Positions 16,401 to 25,459 of a DNA stretch of 44,763 bases are shown piece by piece; the first letter of the stretch is position 1, and every line of letters begins with the position of its first letter. This DNA comes from Pseudomonas fuscovaginae SE-1 (GTDB lineage Bacteria; Pseudomonadota; Gammaproteobacteria; Pseudomonadales; Pseudomonadaceae): positions 1 through 44,763 of the forward strand of contig NZ_AQOH01000343.1 in NCBI RefSeq assembly GCF_000364705.1, given 5' to 3'. Both the position numbers and the translations under genes were made by a program. The notes under the pieces are model-generated. The model made no database searches. It worked only from the letters and a program-made list of their open reading frames with translations, and was not told the origin of the DNA.

Positions 16401-16476
16401 TGGCGTCCCCTAGGGGACTCGAACCCCTGTTACCGCCGTGAAAGGGCGGTGTCCTAGGCCACTAGACGAAGGGGAC
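16401..16476 (-). tRNA. tRNA-Glu(TTC), copy 2
   Basis: A 76-base cloverleaf with encoded CCA. The acceptor stem is GTCCCCT/AGGGGAC, the anticodon loop CTTTCAC carries TTC, and the T arm contains GGTTCGAGTC. It is identical in sequence to the copy at 16734-16809. It is last in the Ala-Glu-Ala-Glu transcript. Confidence 0.97.
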
Positions 16477-16601
16477 GCAAACCCTTCTCACATTGCAGAA
16501 GTCGGCTTATTGGCGACTTTTTACTGGCCGGCGACCTGGTCACCCGCTGTATTCTGCAACATCGACTCAGAACCGGTGTGGCCATATTCTGAATCGTAAA
16601 T

Positions 16602-16677
<76 letters not shown>

Positions 16678-16733
16678 GGATTTTTCGCCTCTCGGCGCAG
16701 CGACATCGAATTGCAATGTCACTTGTGTGAAAC

Positions 16734-16809
16734 TGGCGTCCCCTAGGGGACTCGAACCCCTGTTACCGCCGTGAAAGGGCGGTGTCCTAGGCCACTAGAC
16801 GAAGGGGAC
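16734..16809 (-). tRNA. tRNA-Glu(TTC), copy 1
   Basis: A 76-base cloverleaf with encoded CCA and anticodon TTC, identical to the 16401-16476 gene. Glutamyl-tRNA synthetase, the enzyme that charges it, is encoded just upstream (gltX). Confidence 0.97.
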
Positions 16810-16895
16810 GCAAACCCTTGTGTACCCTGTCGGCGCTGGTTCCGACTCGTGGTACAAACTCCAGGTGAGTGTAGCGCAACCTGAAGCTTCTAATT

Positions 16896-16971
<76 letters not shown>

Positions 16972-17121
16972 ACAGTGTCAGACTTCACTTCATTCCAGCG
17001 TTGTCGCTGTGTTTCCGTGTTGTCTTGTGGACGGGGCGCATATTAAGTGCGACCCACTCCCCTGTCAAACTTTTTTTGAACATTTTTCAAAAAATTTTTC
17101 CGCGATAACAATCACTTACCG

Positions 17122-17146
17122 CAATCCCCCGGAAAACCGGGGGTTG
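17122..17146 (-). terminator. Hairpin downstream of gltX
   Basis: CCCCCGG-AAAA-CCGGGGG forms a 7-bp GC stem extended by CAA/TTG with one bulged base, about 64 bases past the gltX stop. No U tract follows at once, though a T-rich stretch occurs about 25 bases on. It may be a weak terminator or an RNA processing signal between gltX and the tRNAs. Confidence 0.5.
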
Positions 17147-17209
17147 TCGGCCACGTGCGCAGCGGGCAAATACCGCTGCGACATGGCCACCACTGGCTCA
17201 GGCGCTGAC

Positions 17210-18691
17210 TCAGGCAATGGTGCCCAGCAGCTTTTCCCATTCCTTGTTTTCTTTCTTCGACACGCCACCCAGCAGTTCCAGGGCCTGGCGCAGACGGAAA
17301 CGCGTCAGATCCGGACCGAGGATTTCCATCGCATCGAGCACCGATACCGAGCTGGCCTGCCCGGTGATCGAGGCGAAGATCAGCGGCATGGCATCACGCA
17401 GCTTCAGTTCCAGGGCATCGACCACCGCCTGGATGGTCGCGGTGATGCTGTCCTTCTCCCACTGGCGCAGGCTTTCCAGCTTCCACAGGATCAGTTGCAT
17501 CAGCTTGCGCACATCTTCCGGCGACAGCTTCTTGTGTTCGAACAGCCTGGCATCCAGCGGCAGGCTGCCGGCGAAGAAGAAGTTCGCCAGAGGCGCGACC
17601 TGGCTGAAGGTCTCGACGCGGCTCTGCACCAGCGGCGCGATCTTCATCAGGTACTCGGGGTTGAACGCCCAGTTCTGCACGCGGCTGGCGAACTCCTCCA
17701 CCGGCAGGTCGCGCAGCCACTGGCCGTTGAGCCAGGACAGCTTCTCGATATCGAAGATCGGTCCGCCCAGGGAGACGCGGGACAGGTCGAAGTTGTCGAC
17801 CATTTCCTGCAACGAGAACTTCTCGCGCTCGTCCGGCATCGACCAGCCCATGCGGCCCAGGTAGTTGAGCATTGCCTCGGGCATGAAGCCCATGCGCTCG
17901 TAGAAGGTCACCGAGGTCGGGTTCTTGCGCTTGGACAGCTTGCTCTTGTCCGGGTTGCGCAGCAGCGGCATGTAGCACAGCTTCGGCTGCTCCCAGCCGA
18001 AGTATTCGTAGAGCAGGATCAGCTTGGGCGCCGACGGCAGCCACTCTTCGCCACGCAGCACGTGGGTGATGCCCATCAGGTGATCATCGACCACGTTGGC
18101 CAGGAAGTAGGTGGGCAGACCGTCGGTCTTCATCAGCACCTGCATGTCCATGCGGTCCCACGGAATCTCGACATCGCCACGCAGCATGTCCGGGACCACG
18201 CAGACGCCCTCGCTCGGCACCTTCATGCGGATCACATGGGGCTCGCCGGCGGCCAGACGACGAGCCACCTCCTCTTTGGACAGCAACAGCGCCCGGCCGT
18301 CGTAGCGCGGGGTCTCGCCACGGGCGATCTGCTCGGCACGCATCTGGTCCAGCTCTTCGGCGGTGCAGAAGCACGGGAAGGCATGGCCCATGTCGACCAG
18401 TTGCTGGGTGTACTTCTTGTAGATCTCGCTCCGCTCGCTCTGCCGATACGGGCCATGCGGACCACCGACGTCCGGGCCTTCGGCCCAGGTGATGCCCAGC
18501 CAGTTCAGCGCATCGAAAATCTGCTGTTCGGACTCGCGGGTCGAACGCAACTGGTCGGTATCTTCGATCCGCAGGATGAACTCGCCACCGTGCTGCTTGG
18601 CAAAGCAGTAGTTGAACAAGGCGATATAAGCAGTACCAACGTGGGGATCGCCAGTCGGGGATGGCGCGATGCGAGTGCGGACAGTGGTCAT
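17210..18691 (-). CDS. gltX: Glutamyl-tRNA synthetase
   Basis: A 493-residue class I synthetase that attaches glutamate to tRNA-Glu. The HIGH-like motif is in IAPSPTGDPHVGTAY near the N-terminus and the KMSKS-like motif is KLSKRKNPTSV. ILRIEDTDQLRSTRESEQQI is the conserved Glu-tRNA synthetase block. The start MTTVRTRIAPSPTG is chosen over an upstream in-frame start because it matches the family N-terminus. Two tRNA-Glu genes lie immediately downstream, so the enzyme and its substrate may be made from one transcript, as in other pseudomonads. Confidence 0.97.
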   Translation of the reverse strand: MTTVRTRIAPSPTGDPHVGTAYIALFNYCFAKQHGGEFILRIEDTDQLRSTRESEQQIFDALNWLGITWAEGPDVGGPHGPYRQSERSEIYKKYTQQLVDMGHAFPCFCTAEELDQMRAEQIARGETPRYDGRALLLSKEEVARRLAAGEPHVIRMKVPSEGVCVVPDMLRGDVEIPWDRMDMQVLMKTDGLPTYFLANVVDDHLMGITHVLRGEEWLPSAPKLILLYEYFGWEQPKLCYMPLLRNPDKSKLSKRKNPTSVTFYERMGFMPEAMLNYLGRMGWSMPDEREKFSLQEMVDNFDLSRVSLGGPIFDIEKLSWLNGQWLRDLPVEEFASRVQNWAFNPEYLMKIAPLVQSRVETFSQVAPLANFFFAGSLPLDARLFEHKKLSPEDVRKLMQLILWKLESLRQWEKDSITATIQAVVDALELKLRDAMPLIFASITGQASSVSVLDAMEILGPDLTRFRLRQALELLGGVSKKENKEWEKLLGTIA

Positions 18692-18919
18692 GGGTGGTCT
18701 CGAAATGGAGATAAAACAAAGGGCGAATGGTAACAGGCCGACCGCCCTCGTCTCCAGCATGGGCGGCAGGCAGAGGGCATATAAGCCAAGCTTCGGTGTA
18801 AAAATGGCGCCAGGCCACTAAAACCGGGCTTTATTCGTTGCTGGCATTTACCCACTAATTGCGCTGTGCCAGATTTGTCTACCGAGAAGTTCACTAATTA
18901 CCCTGATCGTTGCCTGCCC

Positions 18920-19966
18920 ATGCCCGCCCAACTCAAACGCCGCCTGTTCGTGTTCCTGCTGCTCGTCCTGCTGATCGCCCTCGGCTTCTTCGCCGAGTGG
19001 TTCTGGCGCGGGCGCTTTTATGAAAGCACCGACAACGCCTATGTCCAGGGCGAGATCACCCGGGTCTCCAGCCAGCTTGCGGCACGCATCGACCAGGTGC
19101 TGGTGGCCGACAACCAGCCTGTCGAGCAGGGCCAGTTGCTGGTCCGGCTCGAAAGTGCCGACTTCCAGCTCGCGGTCGACCGGGCCCGCGCCGCCCTCGC
19201 CACCCGCGAGGCCGAGCGTGTGCAGGCACAGAGCAAGCTGACCCAGCAGGCCAGCCTGATCGCCGCCGCCGACGCCCAGGTCGCTTCCAGCCAGGCCAGC
19301 CTCGGGCGCTCGCAGCTCGACCTGTCGCGGGCGCAGACCCTGCGCAAGCCCGGTTACGTCTCCGAGGAACGGGTCACCACCCTTTCCGCCGACAACCACA
19401 TCGCCCGCTCCCAAGTGGCCAAGGCCCAGGCCGACCTGCAAAGCCAGCGCCAGCAGGTCAATGCCCTGACCGCCGATCTCAAGCGTCTCGACGGCCTGAT
19501 CGCCAGCGCCCGCGCCGAACTGGCCCAGGCCGAACTGAACCTGAGCCGCAGCGAGATCCGCGCGCCGATCAGCGGCCTGGTCGGCCAGCGAGCGGCCCGC
19601 AACGGCCAGTACGTACAGACCGGCGCCTACCTGCTGTCGATCGTGCCGGACCAGGACATCTGGGTGCAGGCCAACTTCAAGGAAACCCAGATCGGCCATA
19701 TGCGCCCCGGCCAGCGGGCCACGCTGCTGTTCGATGCCTATGAGGACACGCCAATCCAGGGTCGGGTCGACAGCCTGTTCGCCGCTTCCGGCGCGCAGTT
19801 CAGCCTGCTGCCGCCGGACAACGCCACCGGCAACTTCACCAAGGTGGTGCAGCGGATTCCGGTCAAGCTGGTCTTCGCCGCCGACAACCCGCTGCACGGC
19901 CTGATCCGCCCGGGCATGTCGGTCACCGTCAAGGTCGACATCCGCGACCACGCCGATGGCCGGTGA
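18920..19966 (+). CDS. EmrA-like membrane fusion protein of a drug efflux system
   Basis: A 348-residue HlyD-family periplasmic adaptor. One N-terminal membrane anchor (about residues 8-28, LFVFLLLVLLIALGFFAEWFW) is followed by the characteristic FYESTDNAYVQGEITRVSSQ lipoyl half-motif. A long coiled coil follows (about 75-185), then the second lipoyl half (SEIRAPISGLVGQRAARNGQYV) and a beta-barrel domain (DIWVQANFKETQIGHMRPGQ). The ATG at 18920 is preferred, although no strong ribosome-binding site is visible. A GTG at 18866 is an in-frame alternative. It overlaps the following transporter gene by 11 bases. It would bridge that pump to an outer-membrane channel encoded elsewhere. Confidence 0.92.
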   Translation: MPAQLKRRLFVFLLLVLLIALGFFAEWFWRGRFYESTDNAYVQGEITRVSSQLAARIDQVLVADNQPVEQGQLLVRLESADFQLAVDRARAALATREAERVQAQSKLTQQASLIAAADAQVASSQASLGRSQLDLSRAQTLRKPGYVSEERVTTLSADNHIARSQVAKAQADLQSQRQQVNALTADLKRLDGLIASARAELAQAELNLSRSEIRAPISGLVGQRAARNGQYVQTGAYLLSIVPDQDIWVQANFKETQIGHMRPGQRATLLFDAYEDTPIQGRVDSLFAASGAQFSLLPPDNATGNFTKVVQRIPVKLVFAADNPLHGLIRPGMSVTVKVDIRDHADGR

Positions 19967-21506
19967 TGCGCTGATCCGCCCGGTCGACGAACCGACCCGG
20001 CGCGACTGGATCGCGGTGATGAGCGTGATGCTCGGCGCCTTCATGGCGGTGCTCGACATCCAGATCACCAACTCCTCGCTCAAGGACATCCAGGGCGCCC
20101 TGTCGGCGACCCTGGAGGAAGGTTCATGGATCTCCACCTCGTACCTGGTGGCGGAAATCATCATGATCCCGCTGACCGCCTGGCTGGTGCAGTTGCTCTC
20201 GGCCCGGCGCCTGGCGACCTGGGTCTCGCTGGGGTTTCTCGCCTCGTCGCTGCTGTGCTCGATGGCCTGGAACCTGGAAAGCATGATCGTGTTCCGCGCC
20301 ATGCAAGGCTTCACAGGCGGCGCGCTGATCCCGCTGGCCTTCACCCTGACCCTGATCAAACTGCCGGAACACCACCGTGCCAAGGGCATGGCGATGTTCG
20401 CCATGACCGCCACGTTCGCCCCGTCGATAGGCCCGACCCTGGGCGGCTGGCTGACGGAGAACTGGGGCTGGGAATACATCTTCTACATCAACATTCCACC
20501 CGGCCTGATCATGATCGCCGGCCTGCTCTACGGCCTGGAGAAGAAAGAGGCGCATTGGGAGCTGCTCAAGAGCACCGACTACGCCGGAATCGTCACCCTC
20601 GGTGTCGGCCTGGGCTGCCTGCAGGTGTTCCTCGAGGAAGGCCACCGCAAGGACTGGCTGGAATCGCAACTGATCCTGACCCTGGGCAGCATCGCCCTGC
20701 TGAGCCTGATCACCTTCGTCATCCTGCAACTGTCCAGGCCCAATCCGCTGATCAACCTGCGCATCCTGCGCAATCGCAATTTCGGCCTGTCGAGTATCGC
20801 CAGCCTGGGCATGGGGGTCGGCCTGTACGGGTCGATCTACCTGTTGCCGCTGTACCTGGCGCAGATCCAGAACTACAACGCCCTGCAGATCGGCGAAGTG
20901 ATCATGTGGATGGGCGTACCGCAGCTGTTCCTGATCCCGCTGGTGCCCAAGCTGATGAAATTCGTCTCGCCGAAACTGCTCTGCGCCCTGGGTTTCGGCC
21001 TGTTCGGGCTGGCGAGTTTTTCCTCGGGGGTGCTCAACCCGGACTTCGCCGGCCCGCAGTTCAACCAGATCCAGATCATCCGCGCCCTCGGCCAGCCGCT
21101 GATCATGGTGACCATCTCGCTGATCGCCACCGCCTACATCCTGCCCCAGGACGCCGGCTCGGCCTCCAGCCTGTTCAACATCCTGCGCAACCTCGGCGGC
21201 GCCATCGGCATCGCCCTGCTCGCCACCCTGCTGGATGCGCGGACGCGGGAATACTTCGACTACCTGCGCGAAGCCATCGTCCCGGTCAACCCGCAAGTGG
21301 CCGAACGCCTGGCGCTGTTGGCGGAAAAGTTGGGCAACGACACCGCGGCGCTGGGCAAGCTCAGCGAAATCACCCACCAGCAGGCGCTGATCATGGCCTA
21401 TAACGACGCCTTCCATTTCGTCGGCCTGACCCTGGGCATCAGCATGCTCGCGGTGCTGCTGACCCGGGCGCTGCCGGCGGGCGTCAAAGCTGGGGAGACG
21501 CATTGA
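19956..21506 (+). CDS. DHA2-family MFS multidrug efflux transporter (EmrB type)
   Basis: A 516-residue major facilitator protein with 14 predicted membrane helices, the size of the DHA2 drug/proton antiporters. The first helix region contains MLGAFMAVLDIQITNSSLKDI, and motif C of antiporters is visible as AMTATFAPSIGPTLGGWLTE. It overlaps the 3' end of the membrane fusion gene by 11 bases, implying coupled translation and a two-component EmrAB-type pump. Substrates cannot be predicted. No dedicated regulator is adjacent; the leftward LysR gene downstream is separated by a REPIN and faces away. Confidence 0.93.
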   Translation: MAGDALIRPVDEPTRRDWIAVMSVMLGAFMAVLDIQITNSSLKDIQGALSATLEEGSWISTSYLVAEIIMIPLTAWLVQLLSARRLATWVSLGFLASSLLCSMAWNLESMIVFRAMQGFTGGALIPLAFTLTLIKLPEHHRAKGMAMFAMTATFAPSIGPTLGGWLTENWGWEYIFYINIPPGLIMIAGLLYGLEKKEAHWELLKSTDYAGIVTLGVGLGCLQVFLEEGHRKDWLESQLILTLGSIALLSLITFVILQLSRPNPLINLRILRNRNFGLSSIASLGMGVGLYGSIYLLPLYLAQIQNYNALQIGEVIMWMGVPQLFLIPLVPKLMKFVSPKLLCALGFGLFGLASFSSGVLNPDFAGPQFNQIQIIRALGQPLIMVTISLIATAYILPQDAGSASSLFNILRNLGGAIGIALLATLLDARTREYFDYLREAIVPVNPQVAERLALLAEKLGNDTAALGKLSEITHQQALIMAYNDAFHFVGLTLGISMLAVLLTRALPAGVKAGETH

Positions 21507-21519
21507 GTTCAAGAGCCCC

Positions 21520-21639
21520 TTCGCGGGCAAGTCGGATCGCCGCACCGCCGGCGCCTACGGTGATGAGGTGTCCGCCAATGGTGTGCACGACGCTCCCCCT
21601 GTAGGAGCCGGCGGTGCGGCGATCCGACTTGCCCGCGAA
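21520..21639. repeat. REPIN-type inverted repeat, copy 1
   Basis: Two 39-base arms, one starting TTCGCGGGCAAGTCGGATCG and the other starting GTAGGAGCCGGCGGTGCGGC, are inverse complements with a single mismatch and enclose about 42 bases. They lie between the convergent transporter and LysR genes. Confidence 0.85.
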
Positions 21640-21663
21640 GAAGCCAACACAATCGCGCAATAA

Positions 21664-22563
21664 CTACAGAAGCGCCCCGCCGCGCTCGCGGATCAGTTCG
21701 ATCAGCGCGCGCAAACCCGCCGGCACGTGTCGGCGGCCAGGGTAGTACAGCGACAGGCCATCCAGTGGCGGGGTCCAGTCCTGCAGGACGGGGACCAGGG
21801 TTCCCGCCGCCATATCGGCCGCCGCATTCCACTGCGAGATGAAGGCCAACCCCAACCCGGCCCGTGCGGCCTCCAGGACCAGGCTCGGCTCGTCCAGGGT
21901 CAGCACGCCCGGCACATCCACCTCCAGGCTCTCGCCATGGCGCGAGAACTCCCAGCGGTAGATCCGCCCGGTCGGCATGCGCAGGCGAATGCAACGGTGC
22001 TGATGCAGATCGCTCGGCGTCTGTGGCAACGGGTGTCGCGCCAAGTACTCCGGACTGCCCAGCACCAGCAGGCGCAACGGCAGGCCCAGGGGGATGGCGA
22101 TCATGTCCTGGGGCACGCTCTCGTGCAGGCGGATCCCGGCATCGAAACCCTCCACCACGATATCGATCAGCCTGCTCTCGGTGACGATGTCCACGTTCAT
22201 CCGCGGATAACGCCGCATGTACTCGATGAACAGCGACATCGCCTGATTCGCCGCCCCTGTCGAGGTGTTGATGCGCAAGGTCCCGGCAGGAATGCCGGCA
22301 TGACTGCCGGCCTGCTCCATGGCCTGGCGGATGGTCGACAGCGCCGGCGAGATGCTCTCGACGAACTGCGCCCCGGCTTCGGACAGGGCCACGCTGCGGG
22401 TCGTACGGTTGAACAGCCGGGTACCGATCCGATTTTCCAGCGCCGAGACCGCATGACTCAGCGCCGAGGTCGACACATCCAGCTCCGCCGCCGCCGCCCG
22501 AAAACTCCGGTGACGGGCAACGGCCAGCACCGCTTCCAGCTCACTCAAACCCGACGTGCGCAT
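21664..22563 (-). CDS. LysR-family regulator divergent from an aldehyde dehydrogenase
   Basis: A 299-residue LysR protein. The helix-turn-helix covers residues 1-60 (LEAVLAVARHRSFRAAAAEL, STSALSHAVSALENRIGTRL, FNRTTRSVALSEAG) and the substrate-binding domain starts near residue 92 (GTLRINTSTGAANQAMSLFI). The FNRTTRSVALSEAG and GFDAGIRLHESVPQDMIAIPL features match the large CrgA/DsdC-like subgroup that often controls neighbouring redox or detoxification enzymes. It is divergent from the aldehyde dehydrogenase gene across 103 bases, so that gene is the probable target. Confidence 0.93.
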   Translation of the reverse strand: MRTSGLSELEAVLAVARHRSFRAAAAELDVSTSALSHAVSALENRIGTRLFNRTTRSVALSEAGAQFVESISPALSTIRQAMEQAGSHAGIPAGTLRINTSTGAANQAMSLFIEYMRRYPRMNVDIVTESRLIDIVVEGFDAGIRLHESVPQDMIAIPLGLPLRLLVLGSPEYLARHPLPQTPSDLHQHRCIRLRMPTGRIYRWEFSRHGESLEVDVPGVLTLDEPSLVLEAARAGLGLAFISQWNAAADMAAGTLVPVLQDWTPPLDGLSLYYPGRRHVPAGLRALIELIRERGGALL

Positions 22564-22666
22564 TATCCCAAATCACTCATCAAGACATGCCGATTTATCC
22601 TGCTTATCAGACCAATACTAGTCCCTTACCGTGTTCGACACCATCCGCACACGCTTTGGAGCAGTC

Positions 22667-24091
22667 ATGCACCGCATCGATCAGATCTACGTCAACGGCG
22701 CGTTCGTCCCCCCACATGGCCAGGAATGGTTCGACCTGTTCAATCCGAGTACCGCTCAGGCCATCGGCCAAGTGCGCCTCGCCGACGAGCAGGACGCTGA
22801 CGCCGCCATCGCTGCCGCCAAAGCGGCCTTCCCGGCCTTGTCGCGCAGCACCAAGACCGAGCGCATGGACATGCTGTTGCGCATGCACGCCGCCATCGCC
22901 GCCCGTGAGGAACCACTCAACGAGGCGATCATCGAAGAATACGGTGCCCCTGTGTCGCGCTCACGATGGATGGCCCGGCACGCGGCGAACGTGCTGCGGG
23001 AGGCGGCTCGGGTGCTGCAGGACTATGACTTTCTCCGTCGGGCCGGCAGCGCCCAGGTCAGCATGCAGCCGCTCGGCGTCGCCGGCCTGATCACCCCCTG
23101 GAACAGCAACGCCGGTTTCATCTGCGGCAAGCTCGCCGCGGCCATCGCCGCCGGCTGCACGGCAGTGATCAAGCCCAGCGAGATGAGCGCATTGCAGACC
23201 CGTATCGTCACCGAGGCACTGCATGAAGCCGGGCTGCCGCCGGGGGTGTTCAACATCGTCACCGGTCGCGGCGAAACCGTCGGCGCGCGGATCAGCAGTC
23301 ACCCGGACGTGGCGAAGATCTCCTTTACCGGCTCGACCGCCGTCGGCAAGCACATCCTGCGCTCGGCCGCCGACAGCCTGAAACGGGTCACCCTGGAACT
23401 GGGTGGCAAGTCACCGGTGCTGATCCTCGACGACGCCGACTTCGACCAGACCATCCCCCTGGCGTTGCAGGCCGGCTTCATGAACAGCGGCCAGGCCTGC
23501 GTTGCCGGGACCCGGATCCTGGTGCCGGAACAGCGCCTGGCCGAGGCCGAAGCGGCCGTGCTGAAGGCTATCGCCGATATCCGCAGCGGCGATCCACGGG
23601 CGGCGCAGACCAGCATCGGGCCGATGGTCAGCGAAAAGCAGTGGCAACGGGTGCAACGTTACATCCGCATCGGCATCGACAGCGGCGCGCGCCTGTTGAG
23701 CGGCGGCGAAGGCCTGCCCGACGGCCTGGACACCGGCTGGTTCGTCCGGCCGACGGTGTTCAGCGGGGTGTCCAACGACATGACCATCGCCCGCGAGGAA
23801 ATCTTCGGGCCGGTGCTGTCGATCATCACCTATCGTGACGAGGTCGATGCCCTGCGTATCGCCAACGACACGCCATACGGCCTGCAAGCCTATGTGCTGG
23901 GCACCGATATCGAACGGGCCCGCCGGGTCGCCGGCCAGATCGAGGCCGGGCGCGTGCTGGTCAATACCCTGGCCCATGAGCCTCAGGCACCATTCGGTGG
24001 GTTCAAGCAATCGGGGATCGGCCGCGAATACGGCACGTACGGGATGGAAGCCTTTCTCGAACCCAAGGCGCTGCTCGGACTGCCGGCCTGA
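22667..24091 (+). CDS. NAD(P)-dependent aldehyde dehydrogenase
   Basis: A 474-residue aldehyde dehydrogenase superfamily enzyme, oxidising an aldehyde to the acid. The active-site cysteine is C278 in NSGQACVAGTRIL, the general base is E244 in VTLELGGKSPV, and the oxyanion Asn is N146 in ITPWNSNAGF. Cofactor contacts lie in IKPSEMSAL and SFTGSTAVGKHI. The start MHRIDQIYVNGAFV has GGAG seven bases ahead and is preferred over an in-frame ATG twelve codons earlier. The substrate is not identifiable. The divergent LysR gene suggests induction by a specific compound. Confidence 0.95.
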   Translation: MHRIDQIYVNGAFVPPHGQEWFDLFNPSTAQAIGQVRLADEQDADAAIAAAKAAFPALSRSTKTERMDMLLRMHAAIAAREEPLNEAIIEEYGAPVSRSRWMARHAANVLREAARVLQDYDFLRRAGSAQVSMQPLGVAGLITPWNSNAGFICGKLAAAIAAGCTAVIKPSEMSALQTRIVTEALHEAGLPPGVFNIVTGRGETVGARISSHPDVAKISFTGSTAVGKHILRSAADSLKRVTLELGGKSPVLILDDADFDQTIPLALQAGFMNSGQACVAGTRILVPEQRLAEAEAAVLKAIADIRSGDPRAAQTSIGPMVSEKQWQRVQRYIRIGIDSGARLLSGGEGLPDGLDTGWFVRPTVFSGVSNDMTIAREEIFGPVLSIITYRDEVDALRIANDTPYGLQAYVLGTDIERARRVAGQIEAGRVLVNTLAHEPQAPFGGFKQSGIGREYGTYGMEAFLEPKALLGLPA

Positions 24092-24100
24092 AATACGATC

Positions 24101-24195
24101 CCCTGTAGGAGCGGCTTGCTGGCGATGGCGGTGTGTCAGTCGGCGGGACATCAACTGGCAGACTGCAATCGCCAGCAAGCCGGCTCCTACAGGGG
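24101..24195. repeat. REPIN-type inverted repeat, copy 2
   Basis: Inverted arms CCTGTAGGAGCGGCTTGCTG+GCGAT and ATCGCCAGCAAGCCGGCTCC+TACAGG enclose about 40 bases containing GTGTCAGTC. The arms are almost the same as in the copy at 38424-38514. It lies between the aldehyde and hydroxyacid dehydrogenase genes. Confidence 0.85.
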
Positions 24196-24289
24196 CCCGG
24201 TGCAATCGGGATGCACTGAGAGTGCTTGCCCAGGCGGGCCCTCGGCGGTAGGTTGGCCGACATTCACAGGCCAACTGGCGGAGCGTCGC

Positions 24290-25234
24290 ATGTCCAACGT
24301 AGTACTGGTGTTGACCGAGACCGTCAACGAATACCTGCCGATCATCGAACGCCACGGTTTCGAACTGATCCTCGCCCCCACCCGCGTCCTGCGCGCCGAG
24401 GCCATCGCCGCCCACGGCGGGCGTATCAAGGCCGTGCTGACCCGTGGCCCGCTCGGCCTGTTCGCCGATGAAATCGCCGCCCTGCCACTGCTGGAAATCA
24501 TCTGCGTGATCGGCGCAGGCTATGAAAAGGTCGACCTGCACGCGGCGAAACAGCGTGGCATCGTCGTGACCAACGGTGCCGGCGCCAACGCCTCGTCGGT
24601 GGCCGATCACGCCCTGGCGCTGTTGCTGTCGCTGGTCCGTGATATCCCCCGGGCCGACGCCTCGGTACGTCGCGGCGAATGGCGCAAGCTGATGCGCCCC
24701 TCGCTGGCCGGCAAGCGTCTGGGCATTCTCGGCATGGGCGCCGTGGGCCTGGAGATTGCCCAGCGGGCCGCGCTCGGCTTCGGCATGTCGGTGAGCTATC
24801 ACAATCGTCGTCAACGCGAAGATCTCGAATACGCCTACCGCACCACGCCCGCCGAACTGGCGGCGACCTCGGACTTTCTGATCATCGCCACACCCGGCGG
24901 CGCAACCACCCATGGCCTGATCGGCAAGCACGAACTGGACGCCCTGGGCACGGAAGGTTTCCTCGTCAATATCGCCCGCGCCAGCGTGGTGCTGACCGAC
25001 GAATTGGTGGCAGCCCTGGAACAGGGACGGATCGCCGGTGCGGCGCTGGATGTCTTCGATGACGAGCCGAACGTTCCGGACGTGCTCAAGGGCCTGCCCA
25101 ATGTGGTGCTGACACCCCACGTCGCCGGCCTGTCGCCGGAGGCCTCGGAGGCGACAGTCAGTCTCGTGGCGCAGAATCTGCTGGCGTATTTCTCCGGCCA
25201 ACCGGTGCTCACCCCGGTCGCCCTGCCCGAGTGA
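24290..25234 (+). CDS. D-isomer-specific 2-hydroxyacid dehydrogenase
   Basis: A 314-residue NAD(P)-dependent reductase of 2-oxoacids. The nucleotide-binding loop is LGILGMGAVGLEIA (145-158). The catalytic triad is complete: R230 (NIARASVV), E259 (FDDEPNVP) and H277 (LTPHVAGL). Length and motifs fit the glyoxylate/hydroxypyruvate reductase group, though hydroxyphenylpyruvate or 2-ketogluconate reductases are alternatives. The start MSNVVLVLTETVNE is preceded by GGAG at good distance. It lies 198 bases after the aldehyde dehydrogenase gene with a REPIN between, so co-transcription is possible but not assured. Confidence 0.92.
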   Translation: MSNVVLVLTETVNEYLPIIERHGFELILAPTRVLRAEAIAAHGGRIKAVLTRGPLGLFADEIAALPLLEIICVIGAGYEKVDLHAAKQRGIVVTNGAGANASSVADHALALLLSLVRDIPRADASVRRGEWRKLMRPSLAGKRLGILGMGAVGLEIAQRAALGFGMSVSYHNRRQREDLEYAYRTTPAELAATSDFLIIATPGGATTHGLIGKHELDALGTEGFLVNIARASVVLTDELVAALEQGRIAGAALDVFDDEPNVPDVLKGLPNVVLTPHVAGLSPEASEATVSLVAQNLLAYFSGQPVLTPVALPE

Positions 25235-25353
25235 TTGCTCCCGGGGCGACAGGCCATGATCGCGCCCTTTCCGGCTGGATCGAGGAACGCCGCCTCAAAC
25301 TCGGCGATCACCTGGGCGGCAGCCTGGAACCGGACGACACGCCAAAGCCGTAA
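25231..25353 (+). CDS. Possible 40-residue small ORF overlapping the dehydrogenase stop
   Basis: A GTG start overlaps the preceding TGA (GTGA), giving 40 codons ending DDTPKP. The second half has normal GC-rich third positions and reads GWIEERRLKLGDHLGGSLEP. It could be a translationally coupled peptide, a decayed gene end, or chance. No family is recognised. Confidence 0.2.
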   Translation: MIAPGATGHDRALSGWIEERRLKLGDHLGGSLEPDDTPKP

Positions 25354-25459
25354 ACCGCCCTCGGCCTGAACTTCCGTCGAGCAACACCGGTCAGCTCAGT
25401 GAATACCGCCCGCCAGCGCACTCGCTGCACCCCGTTCCTAGACCCGGAGTCACGCGGCC

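Noticed and set aside
18848..21545. Long minus-strand frames across the EmrAB-type pair
   Set aside because: The plus-strand frames encode a full membrane fusion protein and a 14-helix transporter with an 11-base overlap, so the antisense frames are not genes.
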